The position numbers and the translations under genes were made by a program. DNA of 36,623 bases. Origin: Phallusia fumigata. Its lineage: Eukaryota > Chordata > Ascidiacea > Phlebobranchia > Ascidiidae. Position 1 is the first letter of the stretch, and each line of letters starts with the position of its first letter. The stretch lies in NCBI GenBank assembly GCA_008931825.1, contig QXVZ01005388.1, positions 1-36,623 on the forward strand. The letters run 5' to 3'. The notes beneath the pieces were generated by a model, which had not been told where the DNA came from, searched no databases, and saw only the letters and a list, made by a program, of their open reading frames with translations. Below are positions 11,764 through 23,230 of the stretch, piece after piece.

Positions 11764-12268
11764 TTTGACTTGACAGTGGACAAGCGCTGAGCCGGTAGCC
11801 AATTCTAGTCTAGGGTGTGTTTGTTCACGTTATATTAAAGTGTATCTAATAAAAAATACATATTTTTACCACGTGAAAAGCATTGAAGTCACAACGCATA
11901 AAATACCAAGTGGATTTCGCTCATTCAGTAAACGCAGCTTTAGGCCTTTTATTCGTTTTGAAAAGACACACAAACTATTCAATGTGCAGGTAAATTACAA
12001 CTATGTTGTTATTTTAAGTCACCTCGCAAATTACAACAGAGATATTATTTTTAAAAAGTGATGACCCTGCCTTTGATGTCATAATTTCCAATAAACCGCT
12101 TGAAATAACAATAAACACACCGCTTGCGGCTGATCGATATTTTAGGTGACGCTGTTGTCTCGTTGTCTATCCAGTGTTCATTTTTCATTAACTGCAACTG
12201 TGAATCCCGCGTTGGTGCAACACTGTCTTTTAAAGATAAGTGACTTATAAAGCAGCCAACGCAGTGAG
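11764..12268. other. Spacer upstream of KIF3B
   Basis: About 500 bp of AT-rich sequence between the preceding poly(A) signal and the KIF3B start codon. It must hold the KIF3B promoter and 5' UTR, but I see no clear TATA box or other defined site. Open frames on the minus strand (12051-12494) run across KIF3B exon 1 and are shadows. Confidence 0.4.
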
Positions 12269-15200
12269 ATGTCTGTGAAATCAAAACATTCAGAATGTGT
12301 AAAAGTCGTTGTCCGATGTCGACCACTAAATCAAAAAGAAATCCAAGAAAACCACGAGAGTGTTGTTGAAATGGATTTAAAGTTGGGACAAGTGCAAGTG
12401 AAAAATCCCAAAAGTAATTTTTTTTTGGAATAAAGTTGAACCTAATTATGCAATATGCTTTTCCACACTTTTTTGATGCCAGATATAAAGGCATTTGTTG
12501 TTTTTTCTAAATTTTAATGATGCCCGTTTTTTTCAGCTTCCTCTGAGCCAGCAAAGTCTTTCACTTTTGATGCAATTTACAACTGGAATTCCACACAAAG
12601 TGATATCTTCGAGGAGACCTTTTTAACACTTTTGGAGTCAGTTTTAAATGGTTTTAATGGCACTATATTTGCTTATGGACAGACAGGGACTGGAAAAACT
12701 TTTACAATGGAGGGTAGGTTATATTTTTTTGTTAAAAGATTAGATTTATGGCACATATCTTGCCTGTATTGTGTGTTTTAAGTTACAATTTATTTTGTTA
12801 CAAAGTGTTCATTACATCCAAACATATATTACACATAAATTACTTCTTCATTTTGTAGGTGTGCGATCAGATCCAGATCTAAGAGGTGCTATTCCAAGGT
12901 CATTTGAACATATCTATAAGCACATTGCCCGAACAGTGGACCAGCAGTTTTTGGTCAGAGCATCATATTTGGAAATCTATCAAGAAGAAGTTCGTGACCT
13001 TCTTTCCAAGGATCAAACAAAGCGTCTTGAATTGAAAGAACGTCCAGATACTGGTAACTTGCAACAGCAGTTGGTTTTGCAGCTTCCATTGTATCGCCAA
13101 CATTTTGTTTAAAGGTGTGTACGTAAAAGATTTGCTCTCATTTGTCACAAAGTCTGTGAAAGAGATAGAACATGTGATGAATGTGGGAAATCAAAACAGA
13201 AGTGTTGGGTCCACGAATATGAATGAGCACAGGTGATGTTTGGAAAAAGTTATTTGTAATTAATCTTGTCCTTATCTTCATTAAAGGAGTGTAATCTCTA
13301 ACAATAAAAATTTTTGGAAACAACTTTTTGTTTTAAGTGAAATGGTTATAGTTGTATTCAACACACAATTATTTTTTCTTAAAACGTGATGATAAGCTTT
13401 ACTTTTTGAATTCTGAATTAAGAGAAATACTTAAAAGTTTATGATGTGTTTTGCAGCTCAAGATCACATGCAATTTTTGTAATCACAATTGAATGCAGCG
13501 AAGATGGGGTGGATGGAAAAAATCATATAAGAGTGGGAAAACTAAACTTGGTTGATTTGGCTGGAAGTGAAAGACAGGTTTAAAAAGCTTTAATTTTATC
13601 ATTGGGAAGCCCAAGCACTATCATTGAGTCATAGTGTAATAATTTGGTATTAGGTAGTTGCCCACATCTAAACTTTGCAAAAACTCACAGGCCAAGTCTG
13701 GAGCAACGGGGGAACGCTTAAAAGAAGCCACAAAAATTAATCTATCACTTGCTGCATTAGGTATGATGTTAGATGATTGTTAGAAAATGAGAACCATATT
13801 TAATATTTGTTTTTTACAGGTAATGTAATTTCTTCATTGGTTGATGGCAAGGGTCACATTCCTTACAGAGATTCAAAACTAACCAGACTGTTACAGGACT
13901 CATTGGGCGGAAATGCAAAAACTGTCATGGTGATTATTTTTGTTTGTTACAGTACAAAGTACTGATTCTCAAGGTTTTATCTCGTTTTAGCAAAGTTTAA
14001 TAGGTTTACAAATGTTGAGCAGTTAATTTTAAATCCAAAAAGTGTTTTTGTGAACTGTTTTTGTGGCAATAAAACAATTGCTTACAATTGCAAATAGGTT
14101 GCCAACATTGGTCCTGCAAGCTACAATTATGACGAAACCTTAACTACCCTTCGGTATGCAAACCGGGCAAAGAATATACAGAACAAACCAAAGATCAATG
14201 AAGATCCTAAAGATGCTCTGCTTCGGGAATTTCAGGAGGAAATCGCAAAGTAACCAATTACCTAATGCAACTGTTTGTAAAGTGTTGTATGTACCTAAAT
14301 ATTTATTGTGTGTGAAGGCTGAAGGCTCATTTAGATAGTAAAGGGACAAAGGAAAAAAAGAAAAAGCATAGAAGAAGACGGGTAGGTGCTGAAGGTGAGG
14401 AATCATGGGATGAAGAGAGTGATAATGATGAAGATGATGATGGTAAGAAGTTTTCTTATAAATTTGATAGTTAGCTTTTGTATGCATAAATAAATACACT
14501 GTATATGTATATTTTTAAGTGTGGAATCAAATTGTATTATGAAACAAAGGGAAGAAGTGTGGTGTAGTGTTTGATACTTTCCAGTCTTTTAATTTAAAAC
14601 GGGCAAGTTTTTTTAAAACTTAGTTCAATAAATACTGAGTTTGGTGACTAAAACACTGGTTTTATGAACTATTTTTTTGTTTTTATTGGCAGTTCACAAA
14701 CATTTTTCTGGTTTTTGTAGGTAGTCTTTCAGAAGAGCACAGACTCAAGTTGGAAGCAGACAAAGAGAGAATTCTTCAGGATAAGACAATGGCAGAGGAG
14801 GAGAAATCTCATCTTCTTAAAGAGAAGGAAGAAAAATTGAAGGAACTGGAGGAGCAGAAGAAAGCAAAGGACACGCTTGCAGCAAAAATACAAGTAAGAA
14901 GTTGTATAGGTTTAAACAGGTTCATAGCATTAGGCAATTAAAACATAAAAAGAGGTAAAAAAAAACAAGCTGTTTTTTTCTAGCATAAAAGAGTAATAAT
15001 ATGAATAAAAGCAAGATTATAAAACGCCTATTTTGCCAGTATGGCATTTTGCAAACGTTCTGTAAAATACACCTGTTGTGTGTTGTAGTTATAAAAGCCT
15101 TACCATATGTCAATTATGATCTTGTAAGGATTTGTAAAAAGACAACACAAAACCACAGGTAGCTGATCTGGTACATTAGTCTGGTCCACCACCACTAAAT

Positions 15201-17328
15201 GGTTACAACATTGCATGTTTCATGTTTAGGCGATGCAAAGCAAACTGCTGGTTGGTGGCAAAACCATAATTGACCACACGAACCAGCAAGAGCGTGAAAT
15301 CGAAGCCAGACGTCGTCAGCTTGCCGAGCAAAGCCGAAAGGAGCGTGAAATGAAACAAAAACTGCTAAAGAAAGAGGAGAACGCACTGGCTGCGCAGGAG
15401 AACTACTCGTCCCTGAGACAAGAAGTTGATTCAAAAACGCTAAAACTAAAAAAGGTGTGTACAGAAGCAGGATTACTACTATTTTAACCCTAAAAACCCA
15501 AGCATTAAAGAAATACACGGATCCTAAGCTGGTTTTACCCAACCCAAACATTTTAATTTTGAAACTGTGATTAATGCTATGTAATTTGCAGCTGTACGCA
15601 AAAATGCGTCAGGCCGAATCGGAAATTAAGGATTTGAGCGACATTCATGCAAGAGAGAGGGAAGAGTTGGAGCTTGTGCAACTTGAGGTATGCGCCACCA
15701 AATGTAGTTTGTGTATCAAAACTACCGAAAATCCTCGCACATTCATTTTTCTGTAATGATTGACGGAAAAATAAATCAGAAATCACGTGATAAGTTTTAC
15801 TGATATTTTGCACTTTTAGCTATGATATAAAGTTTAGCCACATACATTTACTGCTCTATGTTGTATTTTGATTCATGTGGTTTAACCCAAAGTCCTTGCT
15901 TTATTGTTTTTATTATCTCATTATAACTGTCAGTGGTGTAGTAATGCCGTAGCGTGTCGGAGTTTCGCATTCAGTTCTGCAAGTGAATAAATTGGTCATT
16001 GGGATCGAGGAATAGAAAAGAGTAGTAGACAAATGCAGAGAGCTCTCGCACCTATAAAATTGCCACTATACCTCTGATTACTGCTGAGATTTGCTTAATA
16101 TTTTACTCCATAACAAACTGTTTAAAATACGTTTCAGATGAGTCGGGAGTTAAAGCTGAAAACACTTATCATTGAAAACTTCATTCCAGTTGAGGAGAGG
16201 AACAAGTTGGAGAAGAGAATCTACTGTGAAGATGACGATGAAACATACAAGATCCGACCTTTATCCAATGCTCCCAAGTAAGCCTTATCTGTAATTCATT
16301 TCCTTGCGAACGTACAAATAAAAAATCTCACGCTTATTTTATTTTTTATTTGAAATCTAAAATTTGTTTCTGAAATAGATCAGATTTAGATAAAAGCGTC
16401 GACTAAGTTTTTTTGCTGAAGGTATTGGATAATGTCGTACTGGAATTGGACACAATGCCGTAGCGGGAAAGGGCAATAGCACTATCCCTTTTACCATCAT
16501 GACTTAACAAGAGTAAAATGCAATCTAGCCTCACAATTTCCTTCTTTTATTTTTACGTGAAAATGTTTGTTTCAGTCAAACAATGATGAAACGGCCTCAA
16601 AGCGCACACTCGGGCAACCAACGACCAGTCTCACAATACGCGAGGATGGCGGCAACCATCGACTACAATCCACGCTACCGATGCGAAAATATTGTCTTGC
16701 TTGACCTTGACATGCCCACGAGAACCACAAGCGACTACCATGGACCTGCCATTGCTCCCAGGGCAAGTTCACTGTTGTTATATTAGTTTGATAAACCACG
16801 GGCCTAAATCAGTTTGTTTGATATTTTCAAGGAAAAGCGCAGGCCCATGTTATTTATCTAGTATGTAGGAAAATTGTTACACTGTTTTAAATTTATTCTG
16901 ATAATAACCGTTTGGGCATGGTTGTTGTTCCAGCAATAAAATGTTTTTTTTTTGGTTTTCAAACTATACGTTGTTGGTCATTGTTTTAGGTGCAAGCCGC
17001 ATTGGATGCTGCACTCCAAGACGAGGACGACATTCAACTTGACGCCAGTTCAGAGCAGTTCACCAAAAAAGCCAAACCAAGGTATGCACATATCGATAAA
17101 ATATCATGTTTGGACTTAATTGTTTTATATCGACAAAACAATATACATCCCCGATACCACACATCCTCCTTTTTTGTATGAACCCTGGCACCGATGAATA
17201 ACGTTTGGATTTTACACAGGAAGAAATCTGCGCGTACAAGAGGCAAGTCTGCTAAAAAGGGTGATGGATCATCCGCGAGGGATTCTACCGAAATGTACCC
17301 ATCCTCGCGAGGTTTAGTTCCTAAATGA
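12269..17328 (+). CDS. Kinesin-II motor subunit KIF3B (complete, 16 exons, 744 aa)
   Basis: A plus-end-directed microtubule motor that pairs with KIF3A and KAP3 for anterograde intraflagellar transport and vesicle movement. Exons: 12269-12413, 12537-12713, 12859-13053, 13115-13232, 13457-13577, 13691-13760, 13820-13929, 14098-14249, 14318-14442, 14721-14893, 15230-15454, 15592-15687, 16138-16277, 16576-16762, 16990-17081, 17220-17328. Phases agree throughout and total 745 codons; human KIF3B is 747 aa. The motor holds the P-loop GQTGTGKT (96-103), switch I SSRSH (212-216) and switch II DLAGSE (245-250). A lysine/arginine-rich then acidic segment (about 374-404) follows the neck, as in the family. 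Then come a coiled coil (about 405-590) and a tail ending SSRGLVPK, a KIF3B hallmark that separates it from KIF3A. Intron 14 has a GC donor. Intron 12 holds a MITE. Confidence 0.97.
15931..16076. mobile_element. 146-bp hAT-like MITE in KIF3B intron 12
   Basis: The left end CAGTGGTGTAGT and the reverse complement of the right end, CAGAGGTATAGT, match at 10 of 12 positions. Flanking 8-mers ATAACTGT and ATTACTGC match at 6 of 8, consistent with an old 8-bp target duplication as made by hAT elements. No coding capacity. A 12-base piece of it, AATGCCGTAGCG, recurs in the next intron at 16454-16465. Confidence 0.55.
16763..16989 (+). other. GC-AG intron 14 of KIF3B
   Basis: The exon ends CCCAGG at 16762 and the intron starts GCAAGT, the strong consensus typical of GC donors. 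The resulting protein [16 protein letters not shown] matches the conserved KIF3B tail. The nearest GT, at 16768, would shift the frame and reach a stop in the next exon, so the GC donor is required. Confidence 0.85.
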
Positions 17329-17941
17329 AAACACAAAACCTAAAGGCACCCCTTCGAGTAAACGTTACTGTTACAATCATAATTTTAAAATAGGCATGCA
17401 ACTTGGTGTGTAGGAAGTATATTTAAAAATAATTGTTTCACTCGTTCTTTTTGGAAGAAGCATAGTTTATTACCAAAAGTTCCTTTTTCTTACACATAAA
17501 AATCCTTTCTTTTCTTCTTGGTTAATGTGTGGTGCTTCTTAACAAGTTGGTCCAACAAGTCTAACGTCGTTTGGCCTTTATTGTACTGATTACACAAACA
17601 AGTTTACCTTTTTAAACTAATCGGTACTTTCACGTTTTCTCCTGGAGCCTGGCTGTTTCCATCATATACACTGTGCTCTTTGCTTATTTTTTTTCACAAG
17701 GCGCTGGCTATTATCCTTTTCTGTGACTTCTTCAAGTTTCTGACTTCACATTCGTAATATGTATAAATGACACATACGTCGTAAATGATGGTGTGGAAAT
17801 GTGACCAGTGTTGCATGATCTTCGCTGCACAGGATTTTCTGCTGTTGTTGTGTCGCCAATCTGGATCTGATTGTTTGTTTATTTTAGTTGAAAAGGCATG
17901 GTTATTTTAGCCTTGGCAATCAGTGACCAATATGTTACTTT

Positions 17942-17947
17942 AATAAA
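17942..17947 (+). terminator. Poly(A) signal AATAAA for KIF3B
   Basis: Canonical hexamer about 610 bp downstream of the KIF3B stop codon. I saw no earlier AATAAA in the 3' region. Confidence 0.45.
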
Positions 17948-18190
17948 CGGAAAACAATTTTTTAGTTCGGAAAAGCGGATTACAGTTTAGGGAACAAACA
18001 TTGAGTTTACTTGGTTTTATAGTGCTTTGTATTCATTTCATGTGAGTGTGGATCTATGAATATGCAAACTATCGTTGCATGTTTTGTCTTTCAAAGGAAG
18101 AAGCGCGCATGCACACGTAATCCTTACAATAAGTATGTTGTCAAGCTGTCTGCCGAAGGGTTACGCTGGAGCGAAGGTGGTCATGTCCCC

Positions 18191-18257
18191 ACTCCCAAAT
18201 TTGTAGGTTACCCCCTGGAAATATTATGTTCTCACTCCCAAATTTGTGGGTTACCCC
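18191..18257. repeat. Two-copy 24-bp direct repeat
   Basis: ACTCCCAAATTTGT plus (A/G)GGTTACCCC occurs at 18191-18214 and 18234-18257, spaced 43 bp, with one mismatch. No function is evident. Confidence 0.75.
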
Positions 18258-18737
18258 ATCTTCCTTCCCCCATCAAAAAACGTGTTATTGGGTAGGAGAC
18301 AATAAAAGAAAACAGAAGTAAATTTGCGTGTTTTTGTATTGTTGGATGAGTGCAAGGTTTATCGACGGCCAAGACAATTCGGCATTGTTTTGCCCGGTTG
18401 CTTGTTTCCTACAAAAGCATGTACGGAATAGAATGGCAGAACCTAAAACGACGTTTTTATACATCTGTTTAATGTCAAAATCTATTGCTTTTTTGTTAAA
18501 TGTGGAAATTTTAAGAATTGTAGACAGTTCATTTCGTTGTGACCATTCTGAAAATATTAGAATCGATTTTATTTGTCCGTGGTCCACTTCGACCGTTTTG
18601 TCCGTTCTGCAGTGTCTATTCCGTCCATTCTGTTCTATCATCATTTCGAAAATTAGTGTTACCCGTTGTAGATGTTCCTTTATTAGGTATACTTTACTTT
18701 CGTTTATGAAGCTCATCAACCAAATTTGTGGTTTATT

Positions 18738-19573
<836 letters not shown>

Positions 19574-19893
19574 ATCAAAAAGTTCAAAATATTACTTTGT
19601 TTAACACTGTATTTAATTTTCAGCGGGAATGTTCGATGTGCAATAAGATGACAAAACTGGTGCTAAAATGATTCAATTTTGTCCCTGTTGTTTACATTTT
19701 TTCGATCATTGGTTGGACATGTCATATTTTTTATGTTTCTTTGTTGTTTCCTAGCCAATGTCAAGTGCAGTATTACCTTTGTCATCACTATCTGATCTTT
19801 TCACTCTTTTAGATGGTGCGTTGTGTGGCATTGTATTTTCTCTTTTAAATAATAACTTTTTGTTATGTAGCAGATACGCAAAAATAGGGTTTT

Positions 19894-20490
19894 ATGGAGA
19901 ATGCTAGGAAAATTATCTGCAAATCATTAAAACTGGTCAAGAAAAATGTGAACAATTGGGATGCAATTTGTGCAGAATGTAGTCTTATGATTACATCGCT
20001 TTTCAACCTGAACACACAACTGGATTGCTGCAAGAATGCTGATTTAACAAACCATCCCCTCGGAGTCTTTAAAGGCATTAAAGAAAACTTGTTCACAAAG
20101 TTGATGCTGGATGTTGACACATCAGTAAATACTTTACTGCAGAAATTAAAAAAGCTAGCTGAATGCAGAAACAACATTCAAAGAGCTACTGATGCATGTA
20201 GTTCTGTACTAAAGTCAATCAGCATTGAGGAAGCAGCCATTAGGACAGCGACAGAGCCATCACTTTCTCATGCTGTAACATGGCTAAACAACCTTGCATT
20301 TGTAGCAACTGAGCAATATGCAGAAAAAAGGGTCATTATAACAAATCTGCAAATGGTGGAATACAATGAAAAGTTTGATGCTAGTATTATGAAAACATTT
20401 TTAACACAATGGAAAAATCACAAGAAACTGAATTTGTGTTTTAATGAAATGTTGAAATATTGTGAATATATAATTTCCTCGGAAAGTTGA
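19894..20490 (+). CDS. AIRIM/C1orf109-like ribosome maturation factor (intronless, 198 aa)
   Basis: A single open frame of 198 codons, mainly helical and lysine-rich, without membrane segments or zinc motifs. Human AIRIM (C1orf109) is of similar length. The resemblance is in overall layout: an N-terminal helix pair, then a PSLSHAVTWLNNLAF block and a YAEKRVIITNLQ block that parallel the PS-x-x-DMLEWL and YxxKxxLLxxIQ blocks of the human protein. In humans AIRIM works with the AAA ATPases AFG2A/AFG2B and CINP in the 55LCC complex, which recycles 60S pre-ribosome factors. Identity is low, so the assignment rests on pattern memory. A splice-acceptor-like TTTTTGTTATGTAG lies about 25 bp before the ATG and could be a trans-splice site. 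The gene starts 320 bp after the SAM gene's stop. ATTAAA signals follow at 20626 and 20652. Confidence 0.65.
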   Translation: MENARKIICKSLKLVKKNVNNWDAICAECSLMITSLFNLNTQLDCCKNADLTNHPLGVFKGIKENLFTKLMLDVDTSVNTLLQKLKKLAECRNNIQRATDACSSVLKSISIEEAAIRTATEPSLSHAVTWLNNLAFVATEQYAEKRVIITNLQMVEYNEKFDASIMKTFLTQWKNHKKLNLCFNEMLKYCEYIISSES

Positions 20491-20625
20491 TATTCTTAGA
20501 CAAATGTGCATACGAGCACATGAAAAGTAGATGTATTGCCAAGTTCACTGCTTTTGAGAGTTGAGCATCAATTTTAAAAAGTGCCATTTACAACCTAAAT
20601 CCAAATATGCTTTGTTTTCTGATTT

Positions 20626-20657
20626 ATTAAAAGTATTTTGCAAACCAATTTATTAAA
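20626..20657 (+). terminator. Possible ATTAAA poly(A) signals
   Basis: ATTAAA occurs at 20626-20631 and 20652-20657, about 140-160 bp after the AIRIM-like stop and just before the RYBP/YAF2 gene. Either could end the upstream transcript. Confidence 0.3.
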
Positions 20658-20729
20658 GGCAGTAGCACAGACAGAATATAACACAATTACATTTTTTTTA
20701 AAGATACATTGTGTAAAGCTATCACCAAA

Positions 20730-21173
20730 ATGTCTGACCGTAAGTCAGTCTTGCAGTCAAGAAAGCGCATTGCCAAAGTGCTGCAAGATGAATACTGGGA
20801 TTGTAGTGTTTGCACCTACACCAATTCACCAGAGGCTTTCAAGTGCCTGATCTGTGATGTGAGGAAAGGAACTTCCACAAGAAAACCAAGACTCAACCAG
20901 CACATTGTTGCCCAGCAAGAAGCAACCAGACTTGTAGCACAGATGCCGCAGGGTCAAATTGGAAAAGAATTTCTGATAGAGAAGGAAGAAGATGAGGAGC
21001 CAAAACCAAATGAGGACATAGGCTGTAAGCCAGCAAAAATCTCTAAAAGCAAGACAAAAAACAATGATCAAAATTCCCCCTTTACATTGGCAGTTACTGT
21101 CAACAATGTGACTGTGATGTTTACTGAACTCAAAAAGACACGCTTGGAAGTTGATGAAACTTTAAATAGGTAG
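20730..21173 (+). CDS. RYBP/YAF2 Polycomb (PRC1) subunit, 147 aa
   Basis: Starting at ATG 20730 the protein begins MSDRKS, like the MGDKKS start of vertebrate RYBP/YAF2. An in-frame upstream codon at 20709 gives a less natural start. A RanBP2-type zinc finger covers residues 22-46 with C25, C28, C39 and C42, in the context YWDCSVC and EAFKCLICDVRKGTSTRKP, nearly identical to the vertebrate proteins. In PRC1 variants this finger binds ubiquitylated H2A. A charged linker follows, then the block LAVTVNNVTVMFTELK (about residues 119-134), matching the segment that folds onto RING1B and CBX proteins. The C-terminal serine-rich tail of vertebrates is missing. The stop TAG overlaps a potential donor (AATAG/GTAGCT), so a further exon is possible. 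The gene is intronless as read and 239 bp behind the AIRIM-like gene. Confidence 0.9.
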   Translation: MSDRKSVLQSRKRIAKVLQDEYWDCSVCTYTNSPEAFKCLICDVRKGTSTRKPRLNQHIVAQQEATRLVAQMPQGQIGKEFLIEKEEDEEPKPNEDIGCKPAKISKSKTKNNDQNSPFTLAVTVNNVTVMFTELKKTRLEVDETLNR

Positions 21174-23230
21174 CTTATTTTTATGTTGTGAACATTGACA
21201 GTTGACTGCTGTGTATTGTATTGTTTTATAAGTGATGCATTTCCACTTTTTGTTAAAACCTACTCCAAAAAAATGGAAGCACAACATGAAAAAAAGTAAG
21301 CTAATTTGGCTTTTAAATGCAGTTATTTTGGCACAGTTTTGTATTGGTAAAATGACTTAAGTATTTCTGTATTGTTGTGTGTGATGCATTTAATCAGGAT
21401 AGATGTGCATATATTTTGTGTTATATTTTCTACTGTCTGTAGTCCCAACTCATTTCAGAATATATATGTGGGTCCACTGTGGACAAAACATGACATATTA
21501 GATGCTTTTATATTAAAACATAAACAGGGCGAATTTGAGTCTTTAATATCTGTTTGTATCAGTATTTGATATCTAAAATGTATGATTTTCTTGAAATTTG
21601 ATTTATTTTCTACTTGCTGTCTTGCCAATATAAACGTATTAACTGAAATCCCAATACCTTAACACAAACTTACGAGTAGTGCTGTGACAAAATGATCACT
21701 TTAAAACGAGCTGTTTAAAATTTAGTCTCGAACGTTTTGCCGGGCGAATATTTTAAACACGTAGTCGTAAATGCCGACGTTATTCTGTTGGTCGCATTCA
21801 TTTAAACTGATAAATATGATCTCTTTTGCAGACATGTCACGTGTGATACTGTGTCCAAGGATGGCGGAACGGTACGGTACGTATTAAGTTGTACGGTGTC
21901 GGTACTTATACCTTGTTGCGAAGGGCGTATCTTACCACTGTACCGTACCTTTCCATGTTTTTTACTTAGTACCGTACTTTCCGTGACTGTGCCACACTAC
22001 TGCAGCTTTTCTCGTTCTATGTCACTTTTTCCATTGTGCTTTCAGATTAATATGCAAAAACAAGGGCAAAATCACACGCTTAATCTTAAGATTTTATTGT
22101 GAGTAAATAAAATTGTCCTGCGAATTTAGAGTAAATTTAGGTCACCCTTCATGTAGAGATGATCCATATACAATTTCAACACAGATTTGAATTATTGAAC
22201 AACTCGATTCCAAAGTTAACAACTTTTAGGCGATAAATGAAAAATAATCAAAAAAGGTACGGTACACCCTTCGTAGCGAGGTAGTTGGTACGCACAACTC
22301 AATACGTGTCACCCTCAACCAACGCATTTCAGCATTTTGGTGACAGTAAGGTACTAAACTTATCACTTGCAAAAGGGGGCTCTGAAAATGAAATTTACGG
22401 AGGCGCACAATTAGACATCTCTGTTGGTCGATGTTTACATACCGGTTTATTTTTATTCTTCCCTAGGGCGGCGAAACTTAGCCAAACATTTCTGCTTTGC
22501 CTCCGATTGGCGGCTTTGTTACCAACAATGGGGGTATGCTTAAGTTCACTTTCTTTACGGCCTACAACGAACTAAAGTTGGACCATGCTGGTTAAACCGT
22601 TGTTGAACATGTAATGATTTAAAGAGTTCATGACGCGGTACATAATGCTTTCACAACGACCCAAGAGGTGTGTCATAGACCTCTGGCGCGCTCACGTGCG
22701 AGACCTGAAGTAACCTCTGATGCTTTGTGCGGCAATCGCAAATTCGCAGCTGTTTGAAGCGCTTTAAATGGCCGAATATAAAAGTGCACACGTGTTTAGT
22801 CTGCGTGTTAGTAATGAACCAGAACACGCAAAACTATGCTATTTGCCGAAGCAAGTGGTCATTCAAAACAGTGTATTTTTCGCATTGGTTGTTATGCCAG
22901 ACTCATTCTTTTGACAACATAACAATGTATACCATTGTGCACAAGGAATTTTTTAAGTAGGCATGAAGAAGTGTTAAGATTTGGAACATTTAAATTTTGC
23001 TTTGTGGGAGGTTTGGTTTTTGGCTTTTTTACAACAAAAATTAAACAACAAATTAATAATAAAACTAATGTGTTTTGGATCACAGTGCTTCAACCAACGT
23101 TTTTGTGTTTTATTGCGCCTTGCAAGGATTTACATCCCAAAAGTAAAGATTTAAGTCTGTAAACTTATGTCATGTTGTATTGTTTAGATTTTGCCTCATA
23201 GCTTTGAATCTTTGATAGCATTAAGTTGAA
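21174..23230. other. Non-coding stretch with foldback repeats
   Basis: No supported coding sequence lies between the RYBP/YAF2 gene and PRAS40. The main structure is a set of GGTACGGTAC-type inverted repeats at 21866-22266 (own entry). The rest is AT-rich with no clear signal. Confidence 0.45.
21866..22266. repeat. Inverted-repeat cluster of GGTACGGTAC / GTACCGTACC units
   Basis: GGAACGGTACGGTAC at 21866-21880 faces GTACCGTACCTTTCC at 21940-21954 and a third related arm at 21969-21982. A further AAGGTACGGTACACCCTTCG lies near 22254-22273 and resembles, inverted, the CGAAGGGCGTATC...GTACCGTACC stretch at 21919-21950. This could be the remains of a foldback or MITE element. No target duplication was identified. 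Confidence 0.5.

Larger units (their letters stand above)
17329..18737. other. KIF3B 3' UTR and spacer
   Basis: The first clear AATAAA after the KIF3B stop is at 17942-17947, suggesting a 3' UTR of about 600 bp. Two imperfect 24-bp repeats follow at 18191-18214 and 18234-18257. From about 18290 to 18720 both strands are open for over 400 bp but show no recognisable domain, so I call no gene. The promoter of the SAM-domain gene must lie here. Confidence 0.4.

Noticed and set aside
11417..11783. Minus-strand frames of 78 and 68 codons
   Set aside because: They lie antisense to the putative plus-strand exon, whose splice site and poly(A) signal give the plus strand better support.
12051..12494. 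147-codon minus-strand frame
   Set aside because: It overlaps KIF3B exon 1 antisense and has no domain: a shadow.
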